DNA from: Adiantum capillus-veneris
Taxonomy: Eukaryota; Streptophyta; Polypodiopsida; Polypodiales; Pteridaceae
Length of the DNA: 64,000 nucleotides
Direction of reading: 5' to 3'
Assembly (NCBI GenBank): GCA_014529385.2
Contig: CM043954.1
Coordinates: 97,490,247 to 97,554,246, forward strand
A program made the position numbers and the translations under genes. The stretch's first letter is position 1. The number at the start of each line of letters is the position of its first letter. Below, one piece after another: positions 43,567 through 55,923 of this stretch. The notes under the pieces are model-generated. The model had not been told where the DNA came from. It did no database searches and was given only the letters and a program-made list of their open reading frames with translations.

Positions 43567-45318
43567 GTTATCATTGAATTAAATACTTCAAGAAACTTAG
43601 TCATTTAATCATGTGAGAAACACCTCAAGTTTTTGGGTAAGGTTCGCACTAACACTTAGCAAGCCAACAAGCACCTCATGCTTGGGTAGATCCCACCTCA
43701 AGGTCAGTCCTAGCTTGCCTAAGGTCAAAGGACTTTTGAACACTAACTTTTGGAGGTCTTTAATGAAGCTAACCATACGGTCTTTAAGCTCCATTAGGTA
43801 GCATTTCTCTTTAACATACCATCTCTCATTTGGTTCCCTTTTAACCTTGGCCCTATGTTGAGACAGATCCATAAGCATATGTCTATATTCTAATCCTTGT
43901 TCCCGTTTGTTCTTCCACATTAAATGATCATTTTAATATGAGAAAATCATTTGCGTTGGTTAGATTCTAGATTTTATGACATATTTCTAGGTTGGAATTT
44001 TATTCAAATGGGGGTATTAGCCATCCAAGCCTACACTAGCTTACATGCAAGCCCATCACTAAACATATACATATATGCAGACACAAACATACACGCGCAT
44101 AATTTGTACATACTCACTCCATCATCCACTCCATTGAATTTTTTTTTTGTTTAAATTCATACACGATGCTACATGAGCCAAGACAACACTGAATAATATT
44201 TGTCTCAATATGCGGTTCTTTCTACAATCTCAATGAGATCATCAATGACTCAATTGCTGCCTATTAAAGGACTGCCAAGAAACAATAAGAGCAAAGAGGG
44301 ACAAGGAGAGAGGTAAATCTTGCCAGTCAAGAACCCTCTCAAGTTCATATCTTGCTGCACTTTTCCTTTGGAGGCATTGTTCTCCTCTTCCACCCCTATA
44401 AATTCTTTTTTCCATTCCTTTCAAAATCAGCCTCTCTCAGACACACATGCACACAATGACTATTGTAGCCCTCTGCAAGTATATCTTGTTCATGTTCCAC
44501 TGTTTTCACTCCTCATTACACCCCAATGAGAGAGAGAGAGAGAGAGAGATCCTGCATATCGTGGTGGTGGAAGAGCAATGATGACACCCCAACAATAGTA
44601 ACAACTGCAATAAGCCTAAGTATGCCAGCACCTGGCCAATACACACTTTCTCACTCCTCGGGGTAATTGGCCGCAATGGTTAAGCTTCGTGACAATGGCC
44701 ATGTGCTACAACAAGTAGAATCTCACAAAATCAGTTTTTGCATGGCACTTGTAAATTTGAAGATTTTCAAAGTAAGTGAAAATTTAATGGTATACTTAAA
44801 AACTTAGAGGTGAAATTACATTGAACCTAAGTTTTCTGAGCAGCCTTATTCTCCTCATCTTCCTACTCGTCAGTGATATTAAGCCCTCAACTGCCATCAA
44901 TCGTCGTCTTGTAGCCACTGCCTCATGGCCCGATTATCGACCCTCAAACATCTTCTATCCTCTCTAAACAAATTGGCCCTTAATTTTACTATGTCATCGT
45001 CTTCCTTATAGCTTACTGACGTTGTGTTCGGACCTCAAAATATGTCACGAGGGAAGCAGTGGCCTGATCCAAGGCCGATGGCGTAGCCCTTGGAAATCAA
45101 TGCATGTACCAATTTGGCCCTCTACCTCAACTAACGTGTTGAGGAGAAGAAAACATTCTTTATGGGCATTGTGAAAATACTTGAGAATCTCGTATTGTAA
45201 CTTTCCCATATCATCCCACACCCTGGGTACGTCATGAAGCCACGTTGGAGGTAGCCTAGGAATGCCGTCAATTGTAGGCACTTCCGCATCTTGCTTGTCC
45301 CTCAAAAATGGTAACAGC

Positions 45319-45434
<116 letters not shown>

Positions 45435-45475
45435 CATCTCCAATACATGTTGCATGTACAAACATATAAGTAACA

Positions 45476-46189
45476 TGTTGCATGCAAAGAGGGAAGAGGA
45501 TAGACAAAGGACAGGGTTTGGGGGCATCCATGATAAGTTAGTGTGCCAGGGTTCCTTATTCTATATAAGAAGGAGATGAAGTAATAGTAAGTGACAATGT
45601 AGGGGGTTAGTCATAAGAAGACTAGTATTTATGGCTATTTACCCCAAAAATCTCCCACTTAAAGGCCAATGTGGCCACTCGAGGGGTGCACTATGTAATC
45701 TTTTGATTCTCCGCGCCCAGAGAACGCTATGCGTTCTCCATCTTCACGGCGCCCTTGCTTTAGTTTTAGAAAGCGCTTTGCCCTTTTCAAAGTGTGGCAC
45801 CCTTTCAATCCATCATACTGAAGCAATCCGGAAGGAATCATGTTAATGTATAATGTGAGGTCAAAAGGAAGGGTTTTATAATGCAAAAAAAATAGGTAAC
45901 TTAACAAAGATACATTAAAATAAGGGGTTTTTAATTCAATTTTGGAGAAAAAATCCTAAAATAAGGGATCATTTTACTTATTTAGACATGTTAACCCCGC
46001 GAATACACGTTATATAGGGGATATTGGACGGTGAAACCCCAAAGTGTGTCCATAAGTAGCTATGACTAAAGTTAGTAAGTGGCTATGTTTAAAGTTAGTA
46101 TACACAATCGTGAAGCATGAATACCATCACCCTTGTAGAAATTTGTTCACTCTACACCCTTTAACTTGATGCAGTGTGAAAATTGCTCC
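45476..46189. other. Unassigned stretch
   Basis: No gene is recognised. The sequence directly before the copia scrap may belong to that element. Confidence 0.45.
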
Positions 46190-46640
46190 ATAGACCGGCT
46201 CTTTGTAAGAGCAACCATTGATTTGTTATCTATGTGGATCTTCATATTCTCCAATTGCTTATCCATCAATGCATCCCAAATGAAATTTCTCCTTGCCAAA
46301 CCAATGGCACTCTGACTATCACAATGAAAAAGTAAAACCTACTAAATTTCTAAGTCTCCCACTAGATGTGCTAACCATATAGCTTCCTTGCTGACATCTG
46401 ATGCTACAACATATTCAGCCTTTGTGGTGGAAGAATGTGTACAATCCTAGAGGGATGAACTCAAAGAAATGAACCCTCCTAAAAATATGAACATGTAGCC
46501 AAATGTAGACCTTATTTTGTCTTTGCAGTCAGCATATTCCACATCTGTGTAACCAACAATAGATGCATCGCTATTACGAAAGCGTAAGAACTTGCTTGAT
46601 CTACCCTTCAAGTATGTGAGGATACGTCTCACTGGAGTGA
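46190..46640 (-). mobile_element. Ty1/copia RNase H scrap
   Basis: On the minus strand: 'RRILTYLKGRSSKFLRF', 'VGYTDVEYADCKDK', 'RSTFGYMFIFLGGFIS' and 'STTKAEYVVASDVSKEAIW', in the order of copia RNase H. It belongs to a different copia family from C1-C3. Broken and truncated at both sides. Confidence 0.85.
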
Positions 46641-48496
46641 GAAGTTCCCAAAGCTCTCATGGCTTTACATTGGCATTAGAACCTTCATTGTTGTTTGGGA
46701 GAGTGGGTGGGTGAATTTTGCATGTATGCACCATGGAGAAGAAGGAGGTGACCAATGAGAAGCATAGAGAAGGCAGTAGGGCATGCGTCCTAACACATGT
46801 GACACCACAATTTGGACCTGCATGAAATACTCTATGGTTGAGCTTATTGTGTTCACATGGACATGGGAAGATTCATGTTTCTTTAGTGTTGCAAGTTGGG
46901 ATTCCCAACATTACTAAATCCATCTCAAGAGGTTCACTATGTATAAGTTGTGGATATCGCATTTGTTGAAGGACTATTTCTAAAACTCCTTACCTATGAA
47001 TTTTTAACAAAGAAAATATACACTTTGCCTATTCAATGTGTAATTGTTTTCCCAATTCCAATTTATGGTATCCTTTTGTATTTGAAAATGTGAGAAAAAT
47101 AAATTTAATAACCCCTTCTGTTACACAAAGTGATAGTCACATTATTATTAAGTGACCCCTAAGATTTTTATCAATATTGTGTGTAGCCCACCATTGTTGC
47201 CTTTGGTGGCCTTGAGCTCATACTTAAGGGCCACCATAAGATTTTATTTTTTGGGTACTTTGCTTTGGCCAGGGGATCATGGTTTCTCTGTAGGGCACGG
47301 CTAGGAAACTCAATTTCTTCCCATAGTATTTCAAGAATGGCGTGGTTGTAATACTATGAAACTTTGATGCCATATTTTTTAGCAAAACTAGAACATATGC
47401 ATTCAATTCAAAAAAAATCCTAGTCGCGCTGTGTATTTTTACAAGCAACCATACATCAAAATTTCAAGCCACCAAGGCTCGATTTACTGGTAGTTAATCT
47501 TCACCAATATTTGAAGAACAAATCACACAAGACTTGGTTTGATAGTTATTTAGAAATCTATTAAAAATTTGATGACCTATTTGCAAAGGTCATTTTGATG
47601 GAATTCTGGAGTCGCCATCGATGTTGATTTGCTTTTGCCTATACGAGAAATTTCTTTAGCACTGCTCATCTTTTTCCTTGGTTTTCCATTGTTTGTCAAC
47701 AAGGTCTAGTTGCCTTAAAGAACCATTACAAAGCATCTAATTTTATAAGGTACTAAGTTTTTTTATCATCTAAATATTGCATGTCACATTCAAACATAGA
47801 TATGCATCGTGGGTTTGACTTTGAGTATCCTACACCTATTGCACATGTTATTTCCTCATGCCATCGACTACTCTCATGGATCCGGGTATCTGCATGGCAG
47901 CAAGAATGGATGATAGCATCAATTTGCTCAATTTTCAAGAAATTAACACCTTACAATTACACATGTCTATCATTGAAACAAATTGTGCACACTTGAATGA
48001 CAATGTTACTAAATTGTTTGATCTGACAGTGTAATAGTTGCATCAGTAGGCCAAGGATCCTACAAGTGAGTAGCATGGGGTCTTGTCAAGCATTGTACCT
48101 ACAAAATCTATCCGTAGCATGTCCAAGATCAAGGCTCCATTGCCCATTCTTACTCAAATAGAGGTGGATGAGCTGTTGAAAAGCATAAAACCATCGATAT
48201 TATGTGAAGAGAAGAAAGAACGCAACAAAGATGTAGTGAATATCCTCCTAAGTAAATGGTATGATAATGGGATGGTATCCATATTTGCATCAAACTACGG
48301 ATGCAATCAAGGAATTGCAAACGAGCTTGACACAAGAAAGTAAAGCCTATAAATGGTAGATGTCACTCAAGGAGAAGGGAATCATGCATGTTCATGTGTC
48401 GCCTTGAAGGATGGATTTAGAAAGGATATTCTCCCTAAAAATGAAAGGGACAAAAATTAAACTACATGGGATAAGTTCTTTATGCATAAGCATAAG
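46641..48496. other. Unassigned stretch left of copia C3
   Basis: AT-rich, with no recognised gene. An open frame at 48,083-48,343 ('ILTQIEVDELLKSIKPSIL') has no family I know and no supporting context. Confidence 0.45.
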
Positions 48497-48724
48497 TGTT
48501 ACCATATACATGTGGTAGTGATGTGTGTGAACACACTACAACCGCCGGGGCACTTTTTCCCTCTCTAGGAGGTTTTTTTCCCCGTGCATTGTATATATGC
48601 CCATTCATTATAGGGCTATCTATCTTTCCACTACACACTAAGTAATACACTCTCAGTTGTGTGCCTTGAGCTTCCTTTGTCTTCTCCAAGCTGTGTGTGT
48701 TTTCTTGCAACCCTAATTCCAGTA
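48497..48724 (+). repeat. Copia 5' LTR (C3)
   Basis: 228 bp beginning TGTTACC, matching the C1 and C2 3' LTRs. Confidence 0.93.
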
Positions 48725-48727
48725 AAT

Positions 48728-48739
48728 TGGTATCAGAGC
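48728..48739 (+). promoter_or_regulatory. Primer-binding site of copia C3
   Basis: TGGTATCAGAGC (initiator Met tRNA type), three bases after the 5' LTR. Confidence 0.92.
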
Positions 48740-51489
48740 AGGTTGCTTCCTCTCGGGCTTAGTTGCCAGCAGCTCCAGCACATGCCTACTCACTTTCTTT
48801 CAGTGCTTTGGCGAGCGTTTGCAGGTTGACAAAAATTTTGGGAGAACTCGTAGAGATCAATCTACTCATATTTTTTATTTGGGCTCATTTCGACCTCTGT
48901 TTTCACTACAGCGAGGTCTGCACATGCAATTTTGTCATTTTGTGCAAATTTTTGTCAGCACCAATTACTGCATAACAGGTCCCATACAGTCTGTTGTGGG
49001 TTGTGCTATATAGCACGTGCTGGTCTCACTCAGTTTCTCCTCATTTCGAGCAGTTTTCACATCAGGTGCAGGAATTTTCCATGGCTGACAACAACACAAA
49101 TGTGTTCAAGATGTTTGCTGCTGAGGAAAGATTGGATGGGGACAATTACCCTATGTGGGCTTACATGATGCAACATGTTCTTGTGCCAAAGGGCATCTAG
49201 AATATTGTACGGGACATTGATGTATGTCCTGGTTCTAAGGATGTAGGCAATGTTGAGGATGTTGCAGGTCTTGCTGCAAGGATTGTTGCTATTAGAGTTA
49301 TTTTGCCTACGGCAAAACAAGCTGGTTGGGATGGAAAGGATAAGTAGGCTCATGCATTGATTGAATTTTCTATGAAGTGCACCATTACTCCTCACATTCG
49401 TTCAGTGAAATCTGCAAAACAAGCTTGGGATATTGTAGTAGGTCTTTATGCAAGCCGCAATGAGGCTAAAATTGCTTTGCTGCATAAAGAGCTGGACTCA
49501 AAGATTATGCATGAGGAAGATGATATGGACACTTTCCTTGTTGGTATCAAGGATATCAATGAGCAAATTATTTCTACAGGGGAAGTCATTTTAGACAGTT
49601 CCCTTATGTAGACTATTCTTGATGCCTTACCAGATTCTTACCAGACTATTCTTGATGCCTTACCAGATTCTTACCAGACTTTTGCTAGTACTTGGAGACT
49701 TATGACCCAAGGAAATCCTGAAGTTGTCAAGTTTGATGCATTATGCACATTGCTGTTGCAAGTCGCTTTCCAGAAAATACAAGACTAGGCAGCTACAGTT
49801 GAATAGGCTTTTATTGCTTCTCAAAGAAAGGGTGGTAACAGCAATGTAGCCACTTCTTATGGTTCCGCTACGAGTGGCAAAAATTCTGTTCCTCCTGATT
49901 CTGCTGGCAGTAATTTTTCTGGAAATTCTGGTGATAAGGGCTAAAAGAAGATGCGTTGCCATTATTGTAAAGCTATGCTTTATCACTTGATCAAGCAGTT
50001 TCCTAAGTTGAAGGCCAAAGAGGCTAAGAAGAAAGAGGGTGGTTCCACTACAAATGCAGCCATTGCTGAGTGTTCTGTGAAAGGAGATTGTGATGTTGAT
50101 GTTGATGTAGAATGGGCTTTTAGTATAGAGTGCACTTACAATCTTGCTATCCATGATGCATGCATGTCAGTTGCTACAGATTCACATGTGTGGTATTTTG
50201 ACAGTGGTGCTACAAAGCACATTACCTCACATCGTGAATTGTTCACCTCTCTTGAGTCTGTCCCTCATGATAATTTAGTCACTTGTGCCAACAATGCCGC
50301 TTATCCGGTTCATGGAGTTGAAAAATTTGTGCTTACTGCTGCAAATTTAATGGTAGTTCCTTCACACTTGTTGATGCACTTTATGTACCTCGGATCAGGA
50401 AGAATCTTCTGTCTGTATCCACACTTGCTAGACTTGGATTTGTAGTCAAATTTTTGGATGACAGATGTACAGTTCATGATCTCAGTTTTGGTGATGAAAT
50501 TGTTGCATCTAGCCTTTTGTGCCGTGGGTTGTATAAGCTCACTTTGTATGACAAGTGTGGAGAAAATTTTGCAAATGCAGTTGCAGATTCAAGGGCTGTT
50601 TCAGATGCAAAACTCTGGCATGTATGTTTTGGGCATATGAATTTTGCCAGTTTGCTGCGTTTGCAGAAATCTGCTATGGTTGCTTCTTTGCCGCCTCTTG
50701 AAGCACCTATTAAACATGTTTGTGAAGGCTATATTTTGGGTAAAATGCAGCATTCTAAGTTTCCAAAGGATTGTTCGGTTAGTTTACATGCAGGTTACAC
50801 TTTGTGCATATAAATGTTTGTGGGACCATGCAAACTCCGTCCTTGGGCAATTACCTGTACTTCGTGACTTTCATTGATGATTACTCCAGGCATGCATGGG
50901 TATTTCTTCTTAAAGCAAAATCCAAAGGTTTTATGTGCTTCAAACAATTTCTGGCTACAGCTAAAAATGTATCGAAATGTACTATGGCACCCTCCGTTTC
51001 GATCAAGGGGGGGAGTATATGTCTCATGAATTTAATGCTATATGGCTAGTCAAGGGATAAAACACCAATGTATAGTGCCTTATATACCTCAGTAAAATGG
51101 TGTTGCTGAGAGGAGAAACAGGTCACTTATGAAAATGGCACGGTGTGTGGTCAAAATTCAAGCTTTGTCGCATTCTTTTTGGCTTGAGGCCATCATGTGT
51201 GCCACTTATGTACTTAACAAGTGTCCTATGAAAGCTTTGCAGTCTATTACTCCATATGAAGCATGGCATGATAGAAAGCCTTCTATTGAGCACATGCATG
51301 TTTTTGGTTGTTTGGCATATGCTTTGGTGCCACAAACAGAGTGAAGAAAATTCAATGATAAGTCTGTCAAATGTATTTTTGTTGGTTATAGTGTTGAAGC
51401 AAATGTTACAGGTTGTATCATTCGTAAACAAAGGGTATTTTGGTTTCATGAGATGTAATGTGTGGAAGATTTTCTTCAGCCCTTGCTGT

Positions 51490-53852
51490 TGATAGCCGTT
51501 TTTCAGCTCTCCGTAATTGCCATAGTGAGCTACCTCACCCTACCAAAGTCACCCAAACACTGTGGTTATCCTTACCATTTCACTGTACATAGGCATGCAT
51601 GAGTTAGGGGACTTTCCCCATATTTTCTTAAAAACCCTCAATTAGCTAGTCACTGGGCTAGTTGAGCCAAAAAATAAATTTTGTTTTTAAAAAAAAGTAT
51701 ATTATGGCCTCTTTGTGTGTAAATATTTCATTGTATATAGGGCCTAAATATAAGGATTTTTCATAATTATTTTGGTATTTATTTAAATATTTATACCTAA
51801 GTGTGTGTTATTTATGCTATGTACATTGACTCACCATTACCACAATTTTTCTTACCATACTCTTTATTCCATAAAGAAATAATTTCATGCAAGCTTCTCT
51901 TATTTTTTGTGTAACTCCATCCCAACAAAAATCCAAAAAAACTAGTTCTATTTATGTGTATATTTTTTCACTATTGTGATTTTTTCCTTCCTACATCTAT
52001 TCTCTATTACTCTCATAAATTAGACCACCAAAAATATTCATCTTTTTATGGTAGAGAGAGATTTATTTTGACCCCTTTATATTTTTTCCACCTATATTAT
52101 TTATATTTAACATGTACATATTTTTTTTAGACCCCTCAATATTTGATTTTCTTAGTTGTACTATTCACTTATATCATGATCTCAACAATGTCTTCAATTA
52201 TAGACATACCAAATAAGGTCAAGGATATGTGGCATGCATGCATGCACTATGGAGGACTCACTCTTGGAGGTATTCAAAAGAATCATCCAAAGAAGGACCC
52301 CACAAGGACTTTGTGCAGTGGAAAATAACAGTCGGTTTTGCTGAATTTTTCAAGATCGCTTTCTCTCCTAATTTGAAAAGGTCACACAAACAAACGTTGT
52401 AGCTTGTGGGCAGAACTTTTGCCTCATATTTTTTTGAGCTACGAGCTATGAGCTATGATTTTATTGGTGGACCCCAGTTCCCCCATGCCATGCAGCCATA
52501 CTCCCTCTTCCACTTTATCATTTTCCTCTTTCACACACACACTTCTCCACTCATCATCCCCACCTCTCTCACTACTCCTCTCTGCACCCTACTCACCTCC
52601 TTCTCAACCTTGAAGAGTAAGAGAAACTATGGTGAACTCATGTCTCCTACACACACTTCCATTCCAAAATTGACCACCTAGTCTCATTTTTCCTCTTCCA
52701 TATTACCCATATCTATCAATAAACACCACAAAATTCAGCCTCTTCTCTTGAAAGACAGCATCATGGTGATTGATTACTCATGTTCACTTACCTTGGCTCC
52801 CAGGGAAGGTTAAGAGTGGAGACAAAACGTACCGTCAAAGCTAGTGGACTGTCAACAAGCGTCAAAATTGACCCTACTCAAGACACTTGGGGCATCAACA
52901 TTGTAAGAAATCCATATTTTCTTACCTATTAAGAGTTTTTTCTTCCTTATTTGTATCCTACATGGATACTCCCATTGTAAATATCCAATTCCATTTGTAA
53001 ATCAATAAAAATACTAAGTCTACTAATTTACCTAGTATGAAAAGTCCTATCACCTCCACTTCTCTCCTCTCTCTCTTCTTCATCTATCCCCACCAACTTC
53101 TTGATAATTCCAAGCAAAAGAAATTAGATAAGTGCTGAAAATCTAACCCAACCATGGTTAGAGGAGTAACCCTAGCCCTCAAAATTGCTATAAAAGGAGG
53201 GTGTAGCTAGCACAAAAAGGGGGAGCCATAAGCAAGAGCACTATGCTATAGCTTGAGAAGCCAACCTCAACCTCTCTAGAAGGAGCTCTTGAGTGGAATC
53301 TCATTGTCTTATGCATATGCATGTGTTGTATTAGGGGTGATTAGCAAGGGAACTCTATGCCATTGTAAGAGAGAGTGATCATTCAATTGAGAGTAGGAAA
53401 TCTATCATTTCTCCTACTAGTGTAATCCCAACATTTGTTGAATCAAGTAGGGTGGATTTGGACTAAGCTTGGATACTTTGTCTCTCTTCCAACTTGAAGT
53501 AATGGAAAACAATGATGTGTAAGTGTCTTGGTGTTTTTTTAAGTTCTTGATAGCTTGTCTCTGGGTGTTGTTATCAATTTAGCCATAAATCCCACATACT
53601 GTAAGAAGGCGACAGGGTGGAGAGGACTCCCCTGGCCTTAAGACAGTGATTGGGGTGGCTTTTCTTGTAATGTGTTGTGGTGTAATTTACTCAAGCTATG
53701 TTGAACAAATACTAATCTCACTTTGATTGGTCATGACAGATTTGTAAGAAGGTATTAATGCAACAAGCACCCCCTCCTCCTTCTCTCTCTTTCTTACATA
53801 TATAATTGTGTTTGCTTGATCACTGCCGATACATTTCAAAGCAGACCGAGTA

Positions 53853-53934
<82 letters not shown>

Positions 53935-54109
53935 ACGCGTCCTAGTTCGCATCCAAAACTAGGTGGTGCCCCAAATTTGTGTAGGGTTAGGTTGCGGGTC
54001 TGTGTGTGTGTTTGTTGTTTTTTTTCAACCCCAACCCAATTGAGCACCACGGGAGCGTAGAAGAGTGCTAAGAGGCCACTCTTCTTGTTAGCCGCCCCAG
54101 ACCACCTCA
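51490..54109 (+). mobile_element. Solo LTR2 inside copia C3, about 2.6 kb
   Basis: Begins TGATAGCCG and ends CCTCA, matching the gypsy2 3' LTR (inverted) from end to end, with no internal region attached. It separates integrase from RT of C3. It probably formed when the two LTRs of a full element recombined. I cannot see a clean 5-bp target duplication (GCTGT on the left, TTGTC on the right). Contains a TATAAAAGG box at 53,189-53,197 and a (CT)n tract at 53,857-53,932. Confidence 0.88.
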
Positions 54110-54113
54110 TTGT
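54109..54113. other. Empty target site of gypsy1
   Basis: 'ccacctc ATTGT catgtattag' here corresponds to 'ccacctc ACTGT' + gypsy1 + 'ACTAT catgtattag' at 19,568 and 29,562. Confidence 0.9.
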
Positions 54114-55623
54114 CATGTATTAGAGACAGTAATGTAAGCTCACAAGACATTCATGACACTTTGTTGCCTCTTTTCAGTGGTGGAACTTTGAATGTAAATT
54201 CCAATGAGGCAAATGTATAGCCTATGGGGGTTTCCAAAAATGTTACAGATCATCCTATTACTGATGCAGATGTACATGATGTACTTCATGAGGAAAGGGC
54301 TGAAATGAGCAGGCTAGAGGTATGCCAAAATGGCTGGTGCATACATTGTGTGACAATAAATTGGATGCACCTTTGTCTAGTCATACTCATTCAGGCTCTT
54401 GTCATGCATCTTATGCATCAGATTGTTATGCTTTGGTTGTGTCTAGCTTATATGATGTTGAGGAGCCTGTCTCTTTTGATGAAGCACACAATCCAAAAAA
54501 TTGGATGGCTGCCATGCAATCAGAATATGATGCACTTATTGAAAATGACACATGGACTTTATGTGATTTGCCTCCTGGCAAAAAGGCTATTTCTATAAAG
54601 TGGGTTTACAAATTGAAACGCAAGCCGGATGGTGAGGTTGATCGCCATAAGGCTCGACTTGTTGCAAAAGGCTATGCACAAAAAACGGCATAGATTATGA
54701 AGAAAATTTTTCTCCCACTTGTTTTATGACTACTGTTCGTTTTCTATGTCCATTCGTGGCTCATTTTGGTTGGAATGTACATCAATCGGACATTATTACT
54801 TCTTTCTTGAATAGTGAAATATTTGAGGAAGTTTATGTAATGGGGCCTCGCAGTTTTGTCGAGAAAGGACAAGAGGACAAAGTGTGCAGATGTAAGAAGG
54901 CTTTGTATGGGTTGAAGCAATATCCTCATGCTTGGTATGAGAAATCTGACACTCATTTGGTCAAACGAGGATTTTGTAACAGTCCAACAGAAAGCACATT
55001 GTATGTAAAGTGTGAGGGTGATGAACTTCTTATTGTGGTTCTTTATGTAGATGATTTGTTGATCAATGGACCAAATGAGAGACATATTGCTGAATTTAAG
55101 GCTGATTTGAATGCTACTTTTAAGATGAAAGATTTGGGGTTGTTGCATCATTACTTGGGTATACAGTTTGAGTTGTGTGATGGTGGTATTTCTTTGTGTG
55201 ACAAAAGTTACATAGAGACATTGCTATATATGTTTGGACTTGAGGATTTCAAACATATCGCCACTCCCATGGAAACAGGTTTGAAGTTGAGTCTACATGA
55301 TGCTGGGGATCCTAGTGATGTCACTCTTCACCAAACTATTGTTGGCTGCCTCATTTATGTATGCTTGGTCCACAAGTGGTTTTTGTTTCATGCTTGGCAG
55401 TTCATGTATATCATGGTCGAGCAAGAAGCAACCTACTATGGCCACTTCGATTTGTGAGGCTGAGTAGAGGGGAGTCTTCACAACTACGGTTGAGTGTGTA
55501 TGGATTAGACGCCTTATCTCTGATTTCGGTGTTGGACAGGACACTACCAACACCATCTACACTGACAGTCAGAGTGCATTGGCACTTGCAAGGAACCCAG
55601 TTTCTCTTGCTCACACAAAGCAT

Positions 55624-55885
55624 TGAGGCGGTCCGGGGCGGGCAACAAGAAGAGTGGCCTCTAGACACCCTTCAAGGCTCCCGTGCTGCTCAATGGGGCT
55701 GGGGCACAACACAACACAAACCAAAACAACAAACCCACAGCCAAATCCCAACTACAAAAGGGGCACCACCTAGTTTAAGAGCGAACTAGGACGCAAAAGA
55801 GGAGAATCGTTAGAGCAACCCACAAACAAGCAAAGAATTTACACTAACCCTAACACCAATGGAACACTCTTACACACTAAAACAC

Positions 55886-55923
<38 letters not shown>

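Larger units (their letters stand above)
48497..55623 (+). mobile_element. Ty1/copia element C3, split by an LTR2 and cut by gypsy2
   Basis: 5' LTR 48,497-48,724, then the primer site. Gag starts at 49,081 ('ERLDGDNYPMWAYMMQHVL', 'SAKQAWDIVVGLYASRNEA') and has a CCHC-type knuckle near 49,951. Protease near 50,191 has 'WYFDSGATKHITSHRELF'. GAG-pre-integrase near 50,614 has 'LWHVCFGHMNFASLLRLQ', and integrase near 50,840-51,340 has 'FIDDYSRHAWVFLLKAK' and 'FWLEAIMCATYVLNKCPMK'. Then comes the LTR2 insertion (51,490-54,109). RT and RNase H follow from 54,114 ('TWTLCDLPPGKKA', 'LYVDDLLING'). The 3' end is missing because gypsy2 begins at 55,624. It has many breaks and cannot be active. Confidence 0.93.

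Noticed and set aside
48083-48343. 86-codon open frame as a host gene
   Set aside because: No recognisable domain, AT-rich surroundings and no conserved partner copy in the window.
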